Shown one piece after another: positions 56,156-64,000 of a DNA stretch of 64,000 bases; positions within the stretch are counted from its first letter, which is position 1; every line of letters begins with the position of its first letter. Both the position numbers and the translations under genes were made by a program. The notes beneath the pieces are model-generated. The model worked only from the letters and a program-made list of their open reading frames with translations. It made no database searches and was not told where the DNA came from. Source of the DNA: Ophiocordyceps camponoti-saundersi (nom. inval.) (taxonomy: Eukaryota > Ascomycota > Sordariomycetes > Hypocreales > Ophiocordycipitaceae); assembly GCA_003339415.1 (NCBI GenBank), contig PDHQ01000002.1, forward strand, positions 126,159-190,158, given 5' to 3'.

Positions 56156-59100
56156 ATGACTACCGACAAGATGCCACTCATGCTCGATACCGCCATGTCC
56201 GTGGATCTTCAAGACGTGGATGATCTTTTCGGAGACGACGTCGGATTGCCCATATCTCTCAGACCCCAGGGCAAACAGTTGCTCGCGCGGCTGGATGAGC
56301 TGAGGAGCCGGGGCTGCTGCTCGTATGTGACCCTGCTCACGACGCCCGCCGCAATCACTGATGACGCGGCCATCAGATCCGTGGCCTGGTCCCGCTCTGG
56401 CACCATTGCCTCATTGACTCCAGATGGCCAAACCCTTCAGCTGCGTTTCCTAAGCTGTCAGCCCGAAAACGGCTCGTGGGAACTCAGCGAACCCACCACC
56501 TGTGAGGCCATCAAGGGCACACCTGCCATCCCCCTCGTTCACCTGGAATGGAGTGGTACGGCCAACCCTGATCTGGCTGTGGTCGACGCCACGGGGAGGG
56601 TTGCCATAGCCGGCTTTCCCATATCCCTCAACCAGCCATTCGTCACGAGGAAATGGGACACCGACGTCGTCGATGACAGCCATGCAGTCGTCGGCAGTTA
56701 CTGGTTACCAGTGACCCCTTCGTCTCAGCAGGTGAAGATGTATCCCTTTACTGCTAGGCCTAAAATCTGATGGCTGCAGAAACAACCATACAATATCATC
56801 CACGGCCCCGCAAAGAGGCACGGCAACACTTACCAGTATGAAACTTCGTTCTTGCACGCAGGGGGCCCCAGTCATCCCCACTCATCCAAGAGTGCCCTGC
56901 TCTGTGTCACGATGGGCGGCATGCTCAAAATGTACTGGTCGCAGAACAACAATAGGACCGAGGAGACGCTCTTGGAGCTGGAGAGCGTGAATTCCTCAGA
57001 CGAACTCGTCACCCATGCGGCCCTGGCTTCGGATAAGAGTACGTTGACCGTCTTTTTCTTCCTATCGTGTTAGTGTGCTAATGATTCTGCTCCAGAGTTT
57101 TTGCTCGTCGCCCTCGCAACATCCTCATTTGCTTTGAAGCTTCTGAGGCTAGATCTACGATGGGCAGGGCTTGCAGGTCCGTCTGATAAAGCCGCCCTGC
57201 CTCAGAACAACCGGCTGAGCCCGACGCTCGAGGAGACTCACCTTGCCTACGCCAGCTGGCTATACAGCGGACCCAACGATGCGAATCATGATCCTTCCGT
57301 CGCAGCGCTGTCGTACTTGCACGTCCTGCCCTCCATCTTGGACAACACGGGGAAGAACACAGTGCCGCCAGTGATCGTGACCATCCGATCACGAGCTGCT
57401 ACGGAAGGCTCCTTTGAGACAGCCCTGAGCATCCTGGACCGATGGGAGGCTGTCGACGAGCGCCAGGCAGTTCCCGCGGCTTTTGAACAGCTGGGCAACC
57501 GCCGACACAGCGTATCGTCAGATCTGCCCAACCTAACCCGGCTGCGAAAGCTAGAACCCATCATCATTAACAAGGTCGTGATTGGGTTCCAGACGATTCA
57601 GTTTGGCAAGATTCTGTTAATCACCATGTCAGACGGGACTGTGGAGTATCGAGATCGGTATTCTTTTGAAGAGGTCTTCAACACCGAGGACCTGACGAGG
57701 GTCATGAACCTGCGACAAGTCGGCTGGACTTTCGCCGACAATGTGCCTTGTACGCATGTGGCCTTCGCATCGATGTCTCAGTGTTCTAACGGCTACAAGG
57801 TCAACAGGTTGCCTTTTCACCGACGCAGTGCTCCATGATGCTACTTGCCGACGATGGAAAGCTACGATGGAGCAAGTTGCAGCATCCGGTTGTTGACGCT
57901 GCCAACTATGTGCCGGACGGTATGTTTGCGGCTTCATTATGGCAGCAACAAGCGCGGCTGACGGGAAATGCAGTCCGTTACGTCGCCACCGTCGCGGCCT
58001 TGGCGGTGACGGCGGCCTCTTCTATATGGTACCAAAGCAACTACGACGATTTGCTTGCCGTGGTACATCCAATGACGATGAGGAAGAGTAAAAGCATCCC
58101 GAGATTTCCATGGCAAGACGCTTGTGCTAAGTATCGCAGGGTTTACGCAGGAATGGGTTAGCGAACTCATCCGAATCCTCAAAATCCAGATAGACTATAC
58201 TGAAGAGCTTCACCACGACACTCTTATGAGGAATGCGCCGTTGCAAGCATGCTTCAGCATCATGAACAGTCTGGGATTCCAGGGGGAAGCGGTCAAGCGA
58301 ACTTTCCAGAGCAAGTTGGCCTGGGTGGTCTTGAACGTGCGGAACGTGGTTGTGCTGATCACGCTGGCGAGCAATACTCCGGTTTCGGTCCGGGACAAAA
58401 TGAGTCCGCTCGACGAGCACGGTACGTCGCAGGTCTGCTGTCCTCACGAGAGAGTTTCCAGGCTGAAAAGACGGGCGCTGCAGAGGTGGTGGACACTCTG
58501 ACGGGATGTGTCAAGTGGTCGCTAGCCCTCCTATCTTGGTTGGCCGACTCCCTATTTGCGCTGATCAAGGACGAAAACTTCATGCAGCGACTGGCGGTGC
58601 AGCGGTTCACGGAGATTGCGACGTACCTGCATGAGAACAACGAGGTGGCGCTGCACCTGATACTCTGCTCCAGCAGCCGGAGCTTCCTGTCGGCCTTGTG
58701 CCGCAGAATTGCGCACTTGGAGGCACTCAGTAACAAGGCCATCGAGTTCTATAAGCGACAGGGAGCAGCGAAAGACGCCAACAACGGCGCGCGACTGATG
58801 AACCCGCAGCTTCAGGATGCCTATCTGAGGATGCAGCAGGTGACGACGTCGAGTTTGATCAATGTCGTCGAATTCGAGAAGTTGCTCAGCACGCTGGGCT
58901 CGGACATCCGCCAGGCCTACCAGACTATTTTACCCAGCCGGATCAAGAGCGGGCCCAACCCGCCACAGGGCAAGCAATTGGAAGCGGCGATAAAGACAAC
59001 ACAGGTGCAATTTGAGGTGGGCATGATGCTGACGCCGTCGCCTCCCATGGCTTTCTTGGGGGTGTTGAAGAAGCTGATGGGTCACGACGTGGGTGCATTC

Positions 59101-59403
59101 CGTGAGCTCACCGACCCGGCGGCACTGTTCTTTGCAGACTATTCGATCCTCGGGCTGCTGGATGACGAGACGAGCCTGTCGGCGCAGAAAGCCAGCGGCG
59201 GCTCCGTCGACCTGTTCCGAAAAGTCGAGCTAAAGCCAGGCGCCCTGAGGTTGGGGCGGAAGCGGTGCGCCAGATGCACGGCCGTCATGGAGGACGTTTA
59301 TGTGAGCAAGGCAGGCTTCACGTTCATCTTGAGTCAACAGCGAAGATGCTCTTGCGCAGGCCATTGGACGCTGCCGGTGGTTGAGGGCAAGGGCGCGTCG
59401 TGA
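56156..59403 (+). CDS. MED16: Mediator complex subunit 16 (MED16/Sin4)
   Basis: Tail-module subunit of Mediator, linking activators to RNA polymerase II in the nucleus. Six exons fit by splice sites and phase: 56156-56731, 56780-57038, 57096-57749, 57800-58087, 58140-58421 and 58484-59403, giving 992 residues. The N-terminus (MTTDKMPLMLDTAMSVDLQDVDDLFGDD) matches the fungal family start. The N-terminal half is WD40-like (IRSVAWSRSGTIASL, LVHLEWSGTANPDLAVVD, DNVPCQQVAFSPTQCSMMLL across intron 3). The helical C-terminal half includes MRKRFTQEWVSELIRILKIQIDY (intron 4), SPLDEHEVVDTLTGCVKWSLALLSWLADSLF (intron 5), and ends with a likely zinc-binding CARC...CSCAGHW. Introns are 48-62 nt. Confidence 0.95.
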
Positions 59404-61940
59404 GGGTTACGAGTCAGGGTCGTATCGCGAACGAGCGACTGGGTATGTATGTACATGCATACATACACACATGTCCGCACGACAGCTACGACCTGCGGGT
59501 AAGTTGGCATTGTGGGGATGAAGCAGAGGCTCGGCCGAGGCTTCGGAGAAAAGGCTTCGGAATAGATGGCCGTCGACCATGACTCGAGGTGAGGAGCGTG
59601 CGGTTGATTTTCCTATCAAAGACCTACCCGCGTAGAGGTAGTAATGACTAGGTAGGTAGGTACCGGCTACCTATGTAAGTAAGGCTTTTTGTGTGTATGA
59701 TTGCTTGAAAGAGTTATCTAGCGACGACGACAGCGATGGCCACTTGCCAGGGCACCTTGTATCGGATACTTGAGGTTGGCTGGCTTCTTGATTCCTCCTC
59801 TACGATGCACATCACGTAGTAGGTAGGTAGGTAGGTATGTACTACACATGCACATCGATGCATGCTTCATTAGTACAGACATATGCACTGAAACAAAAGC
59901 CAGGTGGAAGGGGATGAAAAAGGGGGGATCGTATGTAGTCATCGAGGCCGATTGGCTGTGTGTCATGTTGCATTAGGTTTGGATGGAAATAGCATCTCTC
60001 TCTCCAGAGTCCCAATTTGGATGCATGATGCACCGATCAGGGTCAAGCTGCGGGGCATCATCACGGACGTCTGTAATGGGATCGGCTGGCGGCCGAGTTG
60101 GATGTCGTTTAGCATTAGGCGCAGGGTTTGTGTGTGGACGGGGTATCCGTAGTTGTCATGCGATCGACAGACTTCTCCCTTTAGCAAGGGGGGGGGTTTA
60201 TGAGAGCGAGTCAGGAGCGAGGATTGGGGGGGAGAAAAAGCAACGTTTAATAATCCGTACACAACTCATAAAGGGGCAGGGAAGGGTGAGTGCAGCATGG
60301 GGGACGTTGATGGGGGGCGATGATGGGGGACGGCGGCTCTGCGGTTCGGGGTATGACGAGCAGCGTTTCTGGTTGGTGGACGACTGATATGTGCAGACAG
60401 ACGATGTGTCTATATGTATGTATGTACGGGGTAAGCAGAGAAGGTCAGAAGGCGGCTAGGGCAGTCGAAACAAAATTCAATCATTTGTCAGTCATTGGTC
60501 GGTTCTCTATCCTTGCTACTGAGAGGAGGAGGAGGGTTGGGAGAGGAAGAAGAAGAAGAAGAAGAAGAAGAAGAAGCGTGGTATGAAGAGACAAGCGAGA
60601 AGCGCCTCGGTGTGTCTCACCTCGTCACAGAGGGTTACCCTACAGCCGGCTACAATAGGTTGAACTCGATCATCATTCAATCAATCAATCAACCGACTTG
60701 ACTTGGCTGGGGGGGCGACGGACGTCGCGGAAGGGGAGCAAATACCACAACAACAACAACAGTGGAGGAGGAAACCTTTTATTGTCCGTGCTCGTTTCAG
60801 AAATTTTAGCAAGGAAAGGACTAAACATGCCGGCTTCTCCAGACGGCCATTCCAGAAACGGGCCAAGTCTAGAAGGAAAAGGGGAGCGAGAGAGAGAGAA
60901 TAATAGGCTCCGCTGGTGTGTGATTTTGTTGTTGTCATTTGGCAGGTTTCATTAGGTGTGTGATGCTTGACCGCCGGGAATTGGATTGGTTGGTGGTGGT
61001 GGTGGTGGTGGTAAGATCATATCATTAATAGAATCCGAATGTACATACATTTGTAATGATGAATGAATGAATGAATTGATGAATTGAATTGAATTGATGA
61101 ATGGGGGGGGGGGGAGGCAGCCGACGCTTTGAGCTGAGCAGGGAAACGGAAGGGGTGGAGGGGAGGGGACGGGATAAGGGGATACGCATCCATTGGATGG
61201 GCGCGTGTTGAATTTACCTTTGTTTAGCTTTTGAATGCGATGCGACTCTCTCTCTCTCTGTCTCTGTCTTTCAGGCGCGGCTGCAACGGGGGGGGGGGAG
61301 GAGGATGATGATGATGGGTGTTTACAACAAGATACCACCTGCTGGCCGCTGGGGATTCCCTGCTGGCCGGCGCGAGGATGAATGGGAAGCCGCTCGGACG
61401 GTTACCCGCGCTGTAGCCGCTACCTGAGACCGGGGGAAAAAGACCGGGAAATACATGTTGTGTACTTTGACGCGACCTCGGATCCACGGCGGCTACACAT
61501 TGGATGAACGAGCTATTATGGGGAAGATGCTCGCTGACTGGTGCTGGAGGGACGCTGGAGGACGGTGCCACGGTGGAGAGGCAGTGGCTTGCAGAGGCTC
61601 GCAGAGGCCCGCAGAGACCCGTAGAGAGGCCCGCTTGCCCGACGCTAGCCTGGTTGGTGGCGGTACCCAGCAAGTCCCCCCCCCCCCCCCTTCCGCCCAC
61701 CACCTCCTGGCTTGGCCCGGGTACCTCCTATTGGCCCACCCCTACTGCCTAACTGCCCTCCCTCCCCAAGTTGTTTGCTGCTGCTGTTACTGCTGCTGCT
61801 GCTGCTCCCTCTCCTCGTCAAAGGGCAAATCGGCTCCCTCGACAGCCCATCGTCGACGAGCCCAAGCTGCCGCCCTTCTCGACCGGCTCCAATTTCATGC
61901 GCCGGGGCCAAACAAGTCTAATCAATTTGATTTCCTCATC
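59404..61940. other. Intergenic region 3' of MED16
   Basis: About 2.5 kb. Contains TAGG/GTAG repeats (59640-59665, 59819-59838), GTATCCGTAG at 60143-60152, a GAA microsatellite at about 60549-60577, GGT repeats near 60994-61012, a GAAT-type repeat near 61055-61100, several G runs and a 14-nt-class C run near 61678-61690, and CTG repeats near 61775-61806. It includes the promoter and probably a long 5'UTR of the terminal gene. No other gene supported. Confidence 0.5.
60549..60577. repeat. (GAA)n microsatellite
   Basis: About ten uninterrupted GAA/AGA trinucleotides in intergenic DNA downstream of MED16. Confidence 0.85.
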
Positions 61941-64000
61941 ATGGCTCTACCGCCCGCTTCTCCTCCAGCCGCTTCTCCTCCATCGGCTCCATCTGCTCCA
62001 TCTCCTCCCTCTCCTCCTTCCCCGAGCTTGGACGCGCTGCCATCGTCTGATATCGTCCGAAACGACTCTCCATTGCCGCACCATCAAACACACGGCTCCC
62101 TCCCGCGAAACCCTCCACAAGAACAACAGCGAAGCCTCGACGCTTCACAGCAATCCGTCCTTCATAGCGCCACCAATAGCCCCAGTTCTTCGCCCTCGCT
62201 GCCATCCGTTCGCCCAACATCTACCCCCGTCGTTGCGCCCTGCAAGCCCGACCAGCGCTTCGTGAGGCCCCTATCCGTCGATAGCCCGACGCTGTACGAG
62301 TTCGCGTCGCCTGCTCGTCTACTTCGTCACTCATACGAGTAAGTCAAAACTTCCCTCTCCTGGCATGTATTGTACATGCCTTCAAACAAAAGAGACAAAC
62401 CCCTTTGTCCCCCCCCCCCCTCTCCACGCGTTCGCCTCGCGTTCCTCCTCTTCGTGCCAGAAGGAGTCTCGAACTGACCGGAACCCTCGCCGCGACAGAG
62501 CTCCTGTCGAGTCGTTGGATGCCGACGCGGGTACGTCAGAGGCTCGCAACTGCATTCCCGCCGGCCCCGATCCCCACGGCCTGCTGGATGTCCTGTCCGG
62601 CTACGACGACTTGATCTCCGAACCGTCGGGCTCCGTCTATGACGCTTCCCGTGACGGAGACGTCGACGAAGACGACGAAGCGTCCGAGCTGCTGCACAAC
62701 CGGAACCTATTGCCTCCGCCCATGTTTGCCTCGAGATCAATTCCGCCCAATTTGACGCTCGACAAGGTCGACACTGCGGTAGCCCAGCGCCAGAACCAGC
62801 ACCAATCCAACCCTGAATCACCATCGCCAGAATCGGCAAGGCACAGTAGACCCCCCCCGCCGAAATCACCGAGCCAGGCGTCCCCTTTCACCTCGTTGTT
62901 TGGCTGGGGCAACCCGTCGCCGTCTGTCACCGACTTCTCCTCAATCCCGTCGCCCGTGTCTCCGACGAGGAGTCGGTCGACAGATGACGCACACAAGTCG
63001 TCTCAGAACCCTGATCCGAATGACGCCGAGGCAGATCCCCTTGATTACTGCGAAGCCTACCTCTCCACACCACCCCCACCTTCGGTTTTGCCTCTTCCAC
63101 CACCACCACAAGCTTCCTCTTCCATCCAAGTCGAAGAGATGGAGGAGGAGCTCAAGGCCATCAGCTCTGAGCTGGCCGCCTCCATCCGGCGCGAGATGGA
63201 CCTGGAGGACCTCGTCGACAGGCTTCAGGAGCAAGTCAGCAACCCCCAGGGCGCCGGCAAGCGCACCAGCGACTACTTCTCCGACTCGGGCAACAGCTCG
63301 GCCAAAGTGAGCGAGTACGAGCAGAGCCGCGAAGAGGTCGACAAGATCCAGCGGCGATCGGAACAAGAAAAGGCCTCTATACGCCTCGAACTCACCACCA
63401 AGCTGCAGGACGAGAGGTCCAAGAGAAAGGTGCTCGATCAGCAGATCAAGGACCTGGCCGAGAAGGCCTCACAGATCGACTTGGCCCAGATGAACAACCT
63501 CGACGCCAACCACCGCGTCAGAGACCTGGAATCCGCGTGCGAGGACCTCAGGCGCCGGCTGTCTGAGGAGCGCGAGTCCAAGGATAACTTTGGCGACCTT
63601 CTCTCCGCCCTCAAGGGCGAGCTCCACGATGCCTGCAACGAGCGGGACAACCTCCGCGACGAGGTTGTTCCCCAGCTGCGGGCGCGCGTCGAGGGGCTCG
63701 AATCCGAGGCCGCCTCCTACGCCAACCTCACATACGAATCCACCAAGATGCAGCAGCAGCTCCAGTCCCTGCAACAGGAGAACACGTCGCTGCGCGGCTC
63801 GTCGGGAGCCAACATTCCGGAGGACTGGCGCAGCCTCACACGGTCCAACTCTAACGCCGCCGGCTCGTTCCGCCCGCGCGGTCCGCCCAGCGGCCTGGCG
63901 AGGTCCGACAGCGTCAAGAACGCGCAGGCTGAGTCCCGCGAACAGCTGTTTGAGCGCCTCAAGGACGTCGAGGCTCAGCGGGACGCCCTCCACAGTGCGC
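61941..64000 (+). CDS. Large coiled-coil protein, 3' end beyond window (partial)
   Basis: Exon 1 starts at ATG 61941 with a Pro/Ser/Ala-rich segment (MALPPASPPAASPPSAPS). A long exon from about 62461 stays open to 64000. It encodes acidic, Ser/Pro-rich sequence (LLDVLSGYDDLISEP, ASPFTSLFGWGNPSPS, ADPLDYCEAYLSTPPPP) and then, from about 63130, strongly heptad-like coiled coil (VEEMEEELKAISSELAASIR, LRDEVVPQLRARVEGLESE, QQQLQSLQQENTSLRG, EQLFERLKDVEAQRDAL). The exon junction is unresolved: the strong GTAAGT donor at 62339 leaves phase 2, but the only acceptor (62460) suits phase 0; a GTGAGG donor at 62262 gives matching phase. The family looks like fungal kinetoplast-associated/cytoskeletal coiled-coil proteins, a weak assignment. 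The true C-terminus is outside the window. Confidence 0.7.

Overview
The window reads as a euchromatic chromosome segment of a filamentous ascomycete (Pezizomycotina, most likely Sordariomycetes and Hypocreales-like; species not determinable from sequence alone). The evidence is short GT-AG introns of about 42-120 nt in most genes, GC-rich codons, intergenic DNA full of C/T microsatellites and long poly-C/poly-G runs, a nuclear tRNA-Glu, and fungal versions of MED16, ATG10, PMT4, VPS10 and an amino-acid permease. The first ~880 bp are AT-rich and almost free of CpA/TpG, the signature of repeat-induced point mutation (RIP), which is restricted to such fungi.

Layout. 0-1 kb: RIP-degenerated repeat with a tRNA-like relic. 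1.5-2.9 kb (-): type II L-asparaginase. 4.6-5.7 kb (-): TFIIB. 6.6-7.9 kb (+): anthranilate phosphoribosyltransferase. 8.3-8.5 kb: poly-C tracts around a 5-N assembly gap. 8.7-10.2 kb (+): mitochondrial class III CoA-transferase. 10.4-11.6 kb (+): PHD-like/AT-hook protein. 11.95-13.3 kb (-): secreted protein with 11-residue amphipathic repeats. 15.0-16.8 kb (-): ASNSD1-like asparagine-synthetase-domain protein. 17.33 kb: tRNA-Glu(CUC) with a probable intron. 17.8-20.2 kb (-): C2H2 transcription factor with a 3.5 kb upstream region.

23.7-28.8 kb (-): GT69 mannosyltransferase and PMT4 protein O-mannosyltransferase. 30.3-31.0 kb (+): RidA-type deaminase with mitochondrial presequence. 31.2-32.4 kb (-): ARPC1. 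32.8-33.5 kb (+): U2B''-like RRM protein. 33.55-34.35 kb (-): ATG10. 34.8-37.0 kb (+): GH47 alpha-mannosidase. 38.2-40.5 kb (+): amino-acid permease. 41.2-42.9 kb (-): NTF2-like fungal protein. 45.0-49.6 kb (+): VPS10 sorting receptor. 51.1-52.3 kb (-): conserved fungal protein whose 5' exon is not resolved. 56.2-59.4 kb (+): Mediator subunit 16. 61.9-64 kb (+): coiled-coil protein running off the window.

Most genes are conserved housekeeping genes in individual transcription units. Thematic links are mannose chemistry and secretory traffic (GT69, PMT4, GH47, VPS10) and amino-acid metabolism (asparaginase, TRP4, CoA-transferase, ASNSD1, permease), with no sign of a secondary-metabolite cluster, intact transposon or CRISPR. 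Exon coordinates were derived by hand from splice consensus, phase arithmetic and protein continuity. No previously undescribed system is proven; the best candidates for novelty are the 11-mer-repeat secreted protein and a recurrent intergenic TATCCGTA motif.
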